A stretch of DNA of 64,000 bases from Amarobacter sp035326025 (GTDB lineage: Bacteria > Chloroflexota > Dehalococcoidia > Tepidiformales > Tepidiformaceae). Below, piece by piece: positions 17,013 through 25,704 of this stretch. The DNA lies in assembly GCA_035326025.1 (NCBI GenBank), contig DAOKYT010000002.1, positions 37,610 to 101,609 of the forward strand, read 5' to 3'. The notes under the pieces were generated by a model, which was not told where the DNA came from, did not search any database, and was given only the letters and a program-made list of their open reading frames with translations. The translations under genes were made by a program, and so were the position numbers. Numbering within the stretch: position 1 is the stretch's first letter; every line of letters begins with the position of its first letter.

Positions 17013-18842
17013 ATGAAGCGCCCGCTGCTGCTGGCAGCCTTCGCCCTCGCCCTGGCATTCGGCCTTTCCCTGCGGCCGGCGGCGTTCGCCGATGAAGGCT
17101 GGGTGGTCACCGATTACGCGATCGAGTACGAGATTGGGCCCGATGGGACGATTTCGGCGCGGGAGACCATCCGCGCGGACTTCGGGTCGCTCGAAAAGCA
17201 CGGCATCTTCCGCTACTTCTATGAGCGCGTGCCATGCGGCGACCCGATCGCGGGGGCCCAGCAGCCCGTCTACAGCTGCCCTGAGGGCAGCAACCGCGAA
17301 TACCGGTACGACATCCAGGGCGTCACCCGCATCGACGGGAGCAGTTGGAAGTACGAGGTCTCGCGAGAATCGGGCAAGGTCACCATCAAGATCGGCGATC
17401 CCGGCGTCTTCATTTCGGGCCCGCAGGACTACGTCCTTACGTACACGGTAAGGGGCGCGCTCGACGCCTACGACGACCACGGCGAGCTGTACTGGGACGC
17501 CACGGGCGAGTGGCCGGTGAGCATCCTCCAGTTCCGGATCACGGCGGCGCTCCCCGAGGGCGCGCGTGTATACGCTGTGTGCTACCAGGGATACGCCAAT
17601 TCGGGCGAACAGTGCCCCGCCTCGGCCGCGGGTAACGTGGCAACCTTCGAAAGCAACCGTGAGCTTTCGTCGATGGAACAGGTGACCATCGCGGTCGGCT
17701 GGCGCGAACCCGTCGTCGAGATTCCGCCGCCCATGCTCGAAGACCGGCTCACCGCCGGCGACCTGTTCACGCTCGACGCGGCCGAATGGGCGGGGCTGGC
17801 GCTGAGCTTCGTGTTGGGCGTGGTCCTCGTGGGTTCGGCCTGGTGGATGCACGGGCGTGACCGCGCCTACACGTCGATCTACTACCTCACCAAGGACCCC
17901 GAGGAACACACGAAGCCGCTGTTTGCGCGGCAGCAGGTGGTGGTGGAATACCTGCCGCCAGAGGACCTGAAGCCCGCCCAGATGGGCGTGCTGCTCGACG
18001 AGCGCGCCGACACGCTCGATGTGACCGCGACCATCGTCGACCTGGCCGTACGCGGGTACCTGCACATCACCGAGCTGCCGAAGAAGGGCTGGTTTGGCGG
18101 CAACGACTGGAAGCTGACCAGGAAGCGGGAGGCGGATGGCCTCAACGCCTTCGAGAACAAGGTCTTCACCTCGCTCTTCAAGACGGGCGACGAAGTGGAG
18201 ATGTCGGACCTGCGCTACAAGTTCGCGACGGACCTGGAGAAGGCGAAGGAACTCATCTACGACGACGCCATGAAGATGAAGTGGTTCAACATGAAGCCAG
18301 AGTCGGCACGTGGCATGTGGGTGATTGTGGGGTTCGCGTTCCTGTTCTTCGGGGCCGGGCTGGCAGCCTTCGCCGGGCTCTATCTGGGCCGCGCCCTGAT
18401 GCCCCTGGGGCTGATCCCGGCCGGACTGGCGATGCTCATCATGTCTCGATCGATGGCCAGGCGGACGGCCACCGGGAGTGAGATGCTGCGGCGGGTGCTG
18501 GGGTTCCGCCTGTACATCGCGACGGCGGAGAAGCACCGGCAGGAATTCAACGAGCGCGAGAACATCTTCGCCCGCTATCTGCCGTTCGCCATCGTCTTCG
18601 GCTGTGTCTCGAAGTGGGCGAAGGCCTTCGAAGGGCTCGACGACCAGGTCCAGCAGTCAACCTCGTCGTGGTACTCGGGTACGGGTCCGTTCCGGGTGGC
18701 GGCCTTTTCGAGCGGATTGCAGAGCTTCTCGAGTTCGGTCTCGAGCACGCTGGCAAGCACGAAGTCGAGCTCCGGCGGGTCGGGATTCTCGGGCGGATCG
18801 AGTGGCGGCGGCGGTGGTGGCGGCGGCGGGGGTAGCTGGTAA
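17013..18842 (+). CDS. DUF2207 domain membrane protein
   Basis: A 609-residue envelope protein. A signal peptide (MKRPLLLAAFALALAFGLSL, cleavage near AFA-DE) leads into an extracytoplasmic beta-rich DUF2207 domain (residues about 27-255, DYAIEYEIGPDGTISARETI). A transmembrane helix follows near 265-285, then a cytoplasmic domain, two more helices near 433-470, another cytoplasmic segment, and a Ser/Gly-rich tail ending in a long glycine run and a terminal Trp. That Gly tail is characteristic of the family, whose function is unknown. An in-frame upstream ATG at 16821 would lack the signal peptide at the N-terminus and is rejected. Confidence 0.9.
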   Translation: MKRPLLLAAFALALAFGLSLRPAAFADEGWVVTDYAIEYEIGPDGTISARETIRADFGSLEKHGIFRYFYERVPCGDPIAGAQQPVYSCPEGSNREYRYDIQGVTRIDGSSWKYEVSRESGKVTIKIGDPGVFISGPQDYVLTYTVRGALDAYDDHGELYWDATGEWPVSILQFRITAALPEGARVYAVCYQGYANSGEQCPASAAGNVATFESNRELSSMEQVTIAVGWREPVVEIPPPMLEDRLTAGDLFTLDAAEWAGLALSFVLGVVLVGSAWWMHGRDRAYTSIYYLTKDPEEHTKPLFARQQVVVEYLPPEDLKPAQMGVLLDERADTLDVTATIVDLAVRGYLHITELPKKGWFGGNDWKLTRKREADGLNAFENKVFTSLFKTGDEVEMSDLRYKFATDLEKAKELIYDDAMKMKWFNMKPESARGMWVIVGFAFLFFGAGLAAFAGLYLGRALMPLGLIPAGLAMLIMSRSMARRTATGSEMLRRVLGFRLYIATAEKHRQEFNERENIFARYLPFAIVFGCVSKWAKAFEGLDDQVQQSTSSWYSGTGPFRVAAFSSGLQSFSSSVSSTLASTKSSSGGSGFSGGSSGGGGGGGGGGSW

Positions 18843-18949
18843 CCGTTACTCCGCCAGCGAGACGGCGTTATCCCGGCGGGACGGCTTGCGTGCGTAGAAC
18901 ATGTGTTCTATCCTTCGCGCCAATGCCGCTGCTCTACGAAGGAGACCCC

Positions 18950-19360
18950 ATGCAAACCTCGCTGCATCACCTCCAGGTCAACGTCCGGGAGGAGAACCTC
19001 CCGTTCTACCGCGACCTGATGTCGTTCCTTGGCTGGACAACGCTGATGGACCAGGCCGAGTTCTTCGGCGCCGGCGCCGTCAACGGGGCAAGCCTCTGGT
19101 TCATCGGGCAGGTGAACGACACGGTGAATGACTACGACGGGCCCGGCGTCAACCACATCGCCATCGGCACCGAGTCCCCCGCCGCCGTGGATGCGACCGT
19201 GGCGTACCTGGAGGGTCGCGGCGTCCCGGCGCTGTTCGAGACTCCCCGCCACCGTCCGGAGTTCTCACAGGGGCCGGAGCAGACCTATTACCAGGTGATG
19301 TTCGAGTCGCCGGACCGGGTGCTGTTCGAGGTGGTGTACACCGGCCCGAGGCAGGCGTAG
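18950..19360 (+). CDS. VOC-family (glyoxalase/dioxygenase-fold) protein
   Basis: A 136-residue protein with the paired beta-alpha-beta-beta-beta modules of the vicinal-oxygen-chelate fold: TSLHHLQVNVREENLPFYRDL at the start and PGVNHIAIG in the middle, ending VLFEVVYTG. Candidate metal ligands are His6 or His7, the His of NHIAIG and the Glu of LFEVVY. The reaction cannot be predicted within this diverse family. AAGGAG at 18939-18944 supports ATG 18950. An in-frame ATG at 18923 preceded by TATCCT at 18909-18914 would give a leaderless form with nine extra residues. It is convergent with the next gene, five bases away. Confidence 0.85.
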   Translation: MQTSLHHLQVNVREENLPFYRDLMSFLGWTTLMDQAEFFGAGAVNGASLWFIGQVNDTVNDYDGPGVNHIAIGTESPAAVDATVAYLEGRGVPALFETPRHRPEFSQGPEQTYYQVMFESPDRVLFEVVYTGPRQA

Positions 19361-19365
19361 CACCG

Positions 19366-20094
19366 CTAACCGTTGAGCCAATCGCGGAGGCGATGGGGCA
19401 CGTTGGTGATGATGCCATCGACGCCGGCCGCCACGACGCGTTCCCAATCGTCCGCCGCATCGGCTGTCCAGCACCAGACGGTCACCTGGCGGCGCTTCGC
19501 CCTTTCCATGAGCGAGCGGTCGACCGCCAAATGGTGGACGGAAATGGCCTGGCCGTTCCGCTCCATCAAGGCGCCCAGCAGGCGGTCGGCATCCTGACCC
19601 GCGACAGGCGGGGTGATGATGGCGGCCGAGACGCGCGGTTCGGTGTTGCGCGCCCGTTCGACCATCCCGGGGTTGAACGAGTGGATGGCGGTCCAGGCCT
19701 CGGCGCCGTGCCGCTTGATCACGTCGACGACGGCATCGACGCAGCGCTGGTCCTGTCCGGGGTCCCCGGGAGTGGCCTTCAGCTCGCACATGACCGTGAG
19801 GCGGCCAGCGACCAGGGCAAGCACCTGGTCCAGCGTGGGTACGGGTTCGCCGCCTCCCGCGTCGGCGGCCTGGAGCTCGGCGAGCGTCTTTTCCTTGACC
19901 GGCCCACTGAGATTGGTCGTGCGGTCGACGGTGTCGTCGTGCATGAGGACGGGCACGCCATCGGCGCAGAGCTGGACGTCGATTTCCATGGCCTCGGCGC
20001 GGGCATCGAGGCAGGCGCGGACGCCGGCGAGCGTGTTCGCCGGCGCTTCGCCGGCGGCGGCGGCGTGACCGATCACGAGGACATACGGCTTCAT
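19366..20094 (-). CDS. Glycerophosphodiester phosphodiesterase-family protein with altered active site
   Basis: A 242-residue GDPD-fold TIM barrel, normally releasing glycerol-3-phosphate from glycerophosphodiesters. Conserved elements are His10, the metal-binding Glu37-x-Asp39 (MEIDVQ), His52 (LMHDDT), MCELK and the C-terminal WTAD plus VDGIITNVP. The usual HRG...PENT motif instead reads IGHAAAAGEAPANT, so the Arg after the first His and the Glu of PENT are both Ala. No signal peptide is present. The start at 20094 is supported by TACAGT at 20106-20101 placed 6 nt before the ATG. Whether it still cleaves phosphodiesters is open. Confidence 0.85.
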   Translation of the reverse strand: MKPYVLVIGHAAAAGEAPANTLAGVRACLDARAEAMEIDVQLCADGVPVLMHDDTVDRTTNLSGPVKEKTLAELQAADAGGGEPVPTLDQVLALVAGRLTVMCELKATPGDPGQDQRCVDAVVDVIKRHGAEAWTAIHSFNPGMVERARNTEPRVSAAIITPPVAGQDADRLLGALMERNGQAISVHHLAVDRSLMERAKRRQVTVWCWTADAADDWERVVAAGVDGIITNVPHRLRDWLNG

Positions 20095-20100
20095 GGTCGC

Positions 20101-20106
20101 ACTGTA
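20101..20106 (-). promoter_or_regulatory. -10 box of the GDPD-family gene, leaderless configuration
   Basis: On the minus strand TACAGT is followed by 6 nt (GCGACC) and the ATG at 20094. Confidence 0.55.
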
Positions 20107-20159
20107 CCGTCTGGGCCGGCCTGCGGCACCATCCGGGAGCCGGTCCACCGCGGGCGGCG

Positions 20160-20966
20160 TCAGGCTCCGGGGGGTTGCTCTTCGGGCCGTGGCCCGCCAG
20201 GCAGCCGCTTGCGAGAGATTTCCCGGCTGAAGCGGGACATCCGCAGGGCACGCTCGGCGAGGGTTTTCGGGCCAATCCGGCGGCGCGGCAGCCCGGCCAG
20301 CTGCCGCAAGGCGGCGCCGAACCCGGTCATCACGGGCACGCCATGCCCGGGCAGCCCCATCTCTGGCGCAACCGCCGCGAACCGCCGGATGGATTCGAGG
20401 TACTGTTCGTCGTCGCGGTTGGCGAGGCGCATGGAGCGCGTGAGTTCGCCGCCATGGCTGATCACGAGGTCCCCAACGAAGGCAGCTTCCAGGCGGTCAA
20501 CGACGAAGCAGCAAGAGCCCGATGTGTGTCCCGGCACGGGGAAGGCCCGGATCCCGGGAAGGATCTCGGTTTCACCGTCGATGCAGACGTCGACGGGCAC
20601 GTCCTCGCCGTGGGATTGGCGGAACCGGCCGGCCAGGAAGCGGGCAACGTGGCTGCGGCCCACCGTGGAGTGCAGGGAGGCCTGGCCGTCGCGAACGAAG
20701 CAATCGCCGCGGCCGATGCAGAGCCGTGCGCCGGTGGCGGCTCGCACGGCGGCAGCTGCCCCGGAATGGTCGCGGTGCATGTGCGTGAGAAGGATCGCGG
20801 CCAGCTGGCCACCGTGGGCCGCGACTTCATCGAGGATGGCGGGCGCACTGGATGCGAAGCCGGTATCGACCAGCGCGAGCTGGCCGTCGTCGGCTTCGAC
20901 GAGGTAAACGTTGGAGCCACGGGTGCCATGGAGCCACCAGAGTCCTGGTGCGAGCAGGTCGGCCAA
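20160..20966 (-). CDS. MBL-fold metallo-hydrolase
   Basis: A 268-residue metallo-beta-lactamase-fold hydrolase. The HxHxDH motif is at residues 62-67 (THMHRDH). Further metal ligands are in GRSHVARFL and PVPGHTSGSC, the Asp of FVGDLVISHGG, and GLPGHG near the C-terminus. It resembles the glyoxalase II/general thioesterase branch, but the substrate is unknown. The start is TTG at 20966, preceded by GAGGGGG. It is separated by about 65 bp from the GDPD gene downstream on the same strand. Confidence 0.88.
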   Translation of the reverse strand: MADLLAPGLWWLHGTRGSNVYLVEADDGQLALVDTGFASSAPAILDEVAAHGGQLAAILLTHMHRDHSGAAAAVRAATGARLCIGRGDCFVRDGQASLHSTVGRSHVARFLAGRFRQSHGEDVPVDVCIDGETEILPGIRAFPVPGHTSGSCCFVVDRLEAAFVGDLVISHGGELTRSMRLANRDDEQYLESIRRFAAVAPEMGLPGHGVPVMTGFGAALRQLAGLPRRRIGPKTLAERALRMSRFSREISRKRLPGGPRPEEQPPGA

Positions 20967-21286
20967 GGAGATCCCCCTCGTGTGAGCTTACCGCGATTCC
21001 CGGTTGCGTGTGGGTGGTGCGCGCGTTGCGGGGCCGGGGGAAACGAAACGGGCCCCTCAACCGAATCACTGGGACCGCGACGGGGTCGATGCCGGGCGCG
21101 GATGCTTTCCACGCCACCCCCTGGCCAGAGGGGGGAAACTCATCGTCTGAGCTCGGCGACCTGATCGTGGTCATAACGCCCCCATGCCCGCGGCTCATTA
21201 GGCTTCCGCCGTCGCGTGAGACAAATCGTTCACATCAATCAAATCTATCCCGGTTACATGAGATTACTCGGGCAGGAGGGGTTTAC
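20967..21286. other. Divergent intergenic region upstream of the ABC importer
   Basis: About 320 bp. The last 90 bp (21190-21275) are noticeably AT-richer than the surroundings and should carry the promoter of the solute-binding protein gene; no clear -35/-10 pair could be fixed. No gene or RNA is recognised. Confidence 0.4.
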
Positions 21287-23119
21287 GTGCGATCAGCCTA
21301 TTGGGATCGTGTTTCCAGGCAAAAGCAGAATCGCCGGAGATTCCTTGCCGTGACCGGGACGGCGACTGCCGGCCTGACTGGCCTCGCCCTCACCGGGTGC
21401 GGCGACGACGACGACTCCTCGCCGCCGGCAGACGCGACCGGCTCGGCCACCAGTAGCGCTGGCGCCGGTTCGCCCGCGGCCACTCAGCCGACCACCAGGG
21501 ATATCTCCAAGATGTCGCTCGAGGAGATGCGGACCGCCTTCTCGGGTGCGCGGTTCAAGGACCTTGAGGGCCAGGCGAAGGGCCCGACACCTGGTGGGAT
21601 GGTCCGCTGGGCTTCGCGAACGCCGGTCACATGGGATCCCACCAGCCCGGCAGGTTCCACCCTTGCCTCCCACGTGCTGGCCCACAACCAGCTGCTTCAG
21701 TTCAAGGTCGACGACTGGGTCGAGAACCCGAACTTCATGGAAATAGAACCGGTCCTCGCCGAGAGCATGCCGGAACAGCCCGACGATCAGACCTTCGTTT
21801 TCCATCTGCGCAAGGGCGTGAAGTTCCAGAACGTCGCTCCGGTCAACGGGCGTGAGTTCACCGCCGACGATGTCCTCTACTGCATTGAAGCGTACAAGAA
21901 GGCGCCGGCACAGAATCCCACGTTCATGGATCTTGCCTCTGTCGAGAAGCCTGATGACTACACCATCGTCTTCAAGATGAAGGCTCCCGCCGCCTACTTC
22001 ATTGGGACGTTCTCCGTTCCCATCCATTGGATCTTTTCCAGGGAACAGCACACATCCGCCGATGGGCTCGCAAAGACGCCAATCGGGACCGGCGCCTACA
22101 TCTTCGAGTCCTCAGAGAACCTCGGCGGCTACAAGTTCAAGAAGAACCCGGATTACTTCCGGGTCGACGAGCGTACCGGCAAGAAGCTCCCCTATCTGGA
22201 CGGTGTCCAGGTCGCCTACTTCCCCAGCACCGCGCAATCGCTTGCCGCATTCCGTTCGGGCGAACTCGATGTGCTCTGGGCGCAGAACTATGACGACCTG
22301 ACGAACCTCGTGAAGTCCCACCCCGACACCGTCGTTCAGATCACGACTCCGCCGCCGAGTTTTCAACCGCACATCGCCATGCGGATCGACAAGCCCCCGT
22401 TGAACGACCCACGCGTACGGCGCGCGCTCTCGATGCTCATTGATCGAGACGCCATCATCGAGAGCCTGGCGGGCGGCCTGGCGGGGTATGGCTACGGCCA
22501 GGACTGGACCTACTTCGGCAGCGAGTGGCCCTTCGGAAAGGAGCGACTCGGGCAGTGGCACGCCTACAATCCAGGTGAAGCAGAGAAGCTGCTCGATGCG
22601 GCTGGCGCGAAGAGCCTTGAGCTCTATTTCCTCATGTCCCAGACTGCCGGCTTCAACTACGAAGTCTGGTCGGCAATCGCGGGCATGTGGGAGGCCGCTG
22701 GCCTCAAAGTGACCATCGACGCGCCCCAGGACCCGGCACAATGGCAGAAGCAGTTCTATACCGGGAACTATGAAAGCCTTGTCGGCACAGGCTTTCTTGG
22801 CCCCGGCTGGGATCCCGACACTTTCGCATACCATGCCCTGCATTCCGGCTCCCCCAAGAACTACTACCACGTCAAGGACACAACGATCGACGATCTGGCA
22901 CTGCGCCAACGTCACATTATGGACCGCGCTGAGCGTACCAAAGTCCTTGATGAATTGATGACCTACGACCTCGATCAGGTCACCCGGTTGTGGACGGTCG
23001 CCCCTTACAAGATCAATGCCCGCAAGCCGAATGTCTTTAATGTTATCGACACAGAGGCAGCGTGGAGCACGGTCGGCTGGGGCTCCAGCGGCATGGACAA
23101 GGCCTGGAAGCTCGCCTGA
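21287..23119 (+). CDS. Peptide/nickel-type ABC transporter substrate-binding lipoprotein, Tat exported
   Basis: A 610-residue SBP_bac_5 family receptor. The N-terminus has a Tat motif (NRRRFLAVTG) followed by a hydrophobic stretch and the lipobox LTGC with Cys38, so it would be exported folded and lipid-anchored. A low-complexity Asp/Ser/Ala/Thr linker precedes the binding domain. FHLRKGVKFQNVAPVNGREF, TADDVLYCIEAYKKA and DPRVRRALSMLIDRDAI are the hallmark segments of dipeptide/oligopeptide-type receptors. The frame runs far upstream, but GTG 21287 has AGGAGG at 21274-21279 and positions the Tat signal correctly. Ligand is unknown; peptides, opines or glycosides are possible. Confidence 0.93.
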   Translation: MRSAYWDRVSRQKQNRRRFLAVTGTATAGLTGLALTGCGDDDDSSPPADATGSATSSAGAGSPAATQPTTRDISKMSLEEMRTAFSGARFKDLEGQAKGPTPGGMVRWASRTPVTWDPTSPAGSTLASHVLAHNQLLQFKVDDWVENPNFMEIEPVLAESMPEQPDDQTFVFHLRKGVKFQNVAPVNGREFTADDVLYCIEAYKKAPAQNPTFMDLASVEKPDDYTIVFKMKAPAAYFIGTFSVPIHWIFSREQHTSADGLAKTPIGTGAYIFESSENLGGYKFKKNPDYFRVDERTGKKLPYLDGVQVAYFPSTAQSLAAFRSGELDVLWAQNYDDLTNLVKSHPDTVVQITTPPPSFQPHIAMRIDKPPLNDPRVRRALSMLIDRDAIIESLAGGLAGYGYGQDWTYFGSEWPFGKERLGQWHAYNPGEAEKLLDAAGAKSLELYFLMSQTAGFNYEVWSAIAGMWEAAGLKVTIDAPQDPAQWQKQFYTGNYESLVGTGFLGPGWDPDTFAYHALHSGSPKNYYHVKDTTIDDLALRQRHIMDRAERTKVLDELMTYDLDQVTRLWTVAPYKINARKPNVFNVIDTEAAWSTVGWGSSGMDKAWKLA

Positions 23120-23209
23120 ATCCTGGCATTCGCGATCCGTTGCGTCTTTGCTGGCCCTTTTCAGGCGCATCGGTGGTGCCAGGCCAGGGAGGAAGGGAGG
23201 TACCGTGGA

Positions 23210-24163
23210 ATGCGCGAATACGCGCTGCGCCGGCTCATCGGGGCCCTGGTCGTCGTCCTGCTCGTCAGCATCGTCGTCTTCGCGCTGATGCATATGCTCC
23301 CCGGCGATGCGTTGCTCACCAAGCTGGGCGAAACCGGCCGCATCCCACAGGAGCAGCTCGACGAGCTCCGCGGCGAGATGGGACTCGACGACCCGCTCTA
23401 CGTCCAGTATCTCCGGTGGGTCGCGGACATCTTCGACGGCAGCATGGGCGAGTCCCTCATCTTCGATGGGCAGAGCGTGAGCGGGCGGCTCGCGGATTCG
23501 CTCCCCGTGACCCTTGAGCTGAGCATCCTCGGTTTGGTCGTGGCACTCGTGCTCGGCGTGCCGCTTGGCGTTCTCTCGGCCGTGTTCCAGGACTCCCTCC
23601 TGGACTACGCGCTGCGAATGCTTGCCCTCGTCAGCCTCTCCGTGCCCTCGTTCTGGATCGGGTTGATCGTCATCGTGTACGGCACGCTCTACCTGGGCTA
23701 TTCCCAGCCCACGGAGTACGTCTCGCTCGCGGAAGACCCGGTCGAGAACCTGCGTCAAATCTGGATCCCCGTCATCGTCCTGGGCACGAGTCTCGCCGCG
23801 ACCATCATGCGGATGGCCCGCTCGACGATCCTGGAAGCGCTTCGTGAGGACTATGTCCGGACCGCGCGCGCCAAGGGCCTGGCGCAACGCGTGCTTGTGC
23901 TGCGCCACGTGCTTCGGAACGCCCTCATCCCCGTGGTCACGCTCGTTGGCAACCAGGCCGCCGCCATCTTCGGCGGCGCGCTCATCCTCGAGGTGCTGTT
24001 CGGCCTGCCTGGCATCGGTCAGCTCACGTACACCGCGATCCTTCAGCGCGATTACACGCAGGTCCAGGGCAACGCCCTCGTCGTCGCCACCATCGTGGTG
24101 GCGGTCAACCTGCTGATCGACCTCTCGTACGGCTGGATCGACCCGCGCATTCGCTATTCGTAG
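23210..24163 (+). CDS. ABC transporter permease, DppB type
   Basis: A 317-residue inner-membrane permease with about six transmembrane helices. The first helix is at residues 8-30 (RRLIGALVVVLLVSIVVFAL), followed by MLPGDAL and the periplasmic loop typical of DppB/OppB. The EAA coupling loop reads TARAKGLAQRVLVLRHVLRN, and the C-terminus ends LIDLSYGWIDPRIRYS, the family ending. SD GGGAGG at 23195-23200. It is second in the operon, 90 bp after the receptor and 11 bp before the partner permease. Confidence 0.95.
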   Translation: MREYALRRLIGALVVVLLVSIVVFALMHMLPGDALLTKLGETGRIPQEQLDELRGEMGLDDPLYVQYLRWVADIFDGSMGESLIFDGQSVSGRLADSLPVTLELSILGLVVALVLGVPLGVLSAVFQDSLLDYALRMLALVSLSVPSFWIGLIVIVYGTLYLGYSQPTEYVSLAEDPVENLRQIWIPVIVLGTSLAATIMRMARSTILEALREDYVRTARAKGLAQRVLVLRHVLRNALIPVVTLVGNQAAAIFGGALILEVLFGLPGIGQLTYTAILQRDYTQVQGNALVVATIVVAVNLLIDLSYGWIDPRIRYS

Positions 24164-24174
24164 GAGGTCAGGAA

Positions 24175-25083
24175 GTGGCATTTGCCGCGGGCTCTCGTCA
24201 GTTCGGCCTGCCGGCCAGGCACCCGCCGCGTGCTCTCGGGGCCATCCGGCGGTTCGGCCGCCAGCAGCCAGTCGCCGCTGCCTCGGCCGTGTTGCTGCTG
24301 CTCATCTGCATCCCCGTGATCGCAGCCTCGATCGTCGCTCCCTATGCCCCGAACGAGGTGAGCCTCGCTGCCCGGCTCAGCGGTCCAAGTGGCCAACACT
24401 GGCTGGGGACCGACCAGTTCGGGCGCGACGTGCTGAGCCGGCTCCTCTTCGGTGGACGGACATCGCTCGCCGCTGGCATCGGCGCCACCGCCCTCGGCGT
24501 ATCCGTGGGCGTACTCCTTGGCCTCATCGGGGGCTATGCAGGCGGCTTCGCCGACATGGCAATCCAACGTCTGATGGATGCCATCATGGCACTCCCGCCG
24601 ATCATTCTGCTCATGGTCCTGGCCTCGATGCTCAGCCCGAGCATCTGGAACCTGATCTTCGGCATCGCCATCTTCGTCGCCCCGGGATCATCGCGGATTG
24701 TTCGCGGCGCCGTCGTCGGCGTGAAGGAGATGGCATTCGTCGAAGCAGCCCGGAGCGTGGGAGCGTCGCCCCTTCGTCTCGTCTTGCGCCACATCCTGCC
24801 GAACGTCGTCGCGCCCATCATCGTTATCGCATCAATCAGCGTGGGCTCGGTGATCCTTGCGGAAGCAGCCCTTGGGTTCCTCGGACTGAGCGTCCGCCAG
24901 CCCACCGCGACCTGGGGAAACATGCTCAACACCGGGGCGCAGTCCTATATGGAAAAGGCACCCTGGCTCGCGATCGCCCCGGGCATCGCCATCGGCCTCA
25001 CCGTGTTCTCCATCAACTTGCTCGGTGACGGCCTGCGCGACGCCCTCGATCCCCGCCTGCGCGGCCGTTCACGCATGTCCTGA
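24175..25083 (+). CDS. ABC transporter permease, DppC type
   Basis: A 302-residue partner permease. The N-terminal OppC_N segment and first helix (residues about 35-58) are followed by HWLGTDQFGRDVLSRLLFG, the DppC signature. The EAA loop reads EAARSVGASPLRLVLRHILP, and the C-terminus ends NLLGDGLRDALDPRLRGR. The start is GTG 24175 after TAGGAGG. No DppD/DppF ATPase genes follow: the next 600 bp contain no convincing gene. The transporter would therefore need ATPase subunits encoded elsewhere. Confidence 0.95.
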   Translation: MAFAAGSRQFGLPARHPPRALGAIRRFGRQQPVAAASAVLLLLICIPVIAASIVAPYAPNEVSLAARLSGPSGQHWLGTDQFGRDVLSRLLFGGRTSLAAGIGATALGVSVGVLLGLIGGYAGGFADMAIQRLMDAIMALPPIILLMVLASMLSPSIWNLIFGIAIFVAPGSSRIVRGAVVGVKEMAFVEAARSVGASPLRLVLRHILPNVVAPIIVIASISVGSVILAEAALGFLGLSVRQPTATWGNMLNTGAQSYMEKAPWLAIAPGIAIGLTVFSINLLGDGLRDALDPRLRGRSRMS

Positions 25084-25704
25084 CCCATGCCCGGCTCACC
25101 TCCCGGCTGATGGGGGAGGAAACCTGTGGGAAGAAAACGGGGCGATCCGAAGAAGGCGGACCAGTCGCTTCCTCCTGCCCCAACGGCCGATCGAGCGCGA
25201 GACGGTGCGGAAGTTGCTCGAAGCTCGGACGCGCCCCGCGATGCCAACGTCATCAAGGCCCGCCAGATTGTCATCCGGCGCGAGAGGGCCGAGCCGCGCG
25301 TGTCCGGGGGCGATCGCCCGGCGTATCGGCCACCGGCGCTTGCATTTCGCGCCCGTCCTCATCCTCCGGCAGAGCGAGCGCTCTACCAAAACAGGCCTGC
25401 CACCGTGCTCGCCAGGGCCCGGGCGCGCCGCATCGGCGTCGTTGTCGAGGCCAGCGAAGGCATGCTGGGATTCTCGCTCACACGCGAACCCGGCAGCCTG
25501 GGGGCCTCGTTCCATGCGCGCTCCGAAGCGAGCCCCCTGGCCCGCTCGATCAGGGCGAGCTCCCGCTCCCGGCGCCCGCTGTGCTGGAGCCCCGGCAGTG
25601 CAGCCCGGCGTCGGGCGGGCGTCACCGGTTGTTAACGCTTCGCTTTCCCGGGTGCCCCGCAACTGCACCCGCGCCGCTCCTGGAATGCTCCGAAAACAGT
25701 GGTG
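25084..25704. other. Long stretch without a convincing gene
   Basis: About 620 bp with open frames on both strands but no coherent domain in any of them. In the forward frames a run such as RPIERETVRKLLEARTRPA, followed in another frame by NVIKARQIVIRRERAE, is reminiscent of the helix-turn-helix start of IS630-type transposases broken by frameshifts. This is weak. ATPase genes expected after the two permeases are missing here, so the region may be a remnant of deletion or insertion. Confidence 0.35.

Noticed and set aside
22112..24181. A 689-codon minus-strand open frame
   Set aside because: Antisense to the ABC receptor and permease genes; composition is typical of a complementary-strand shadow.
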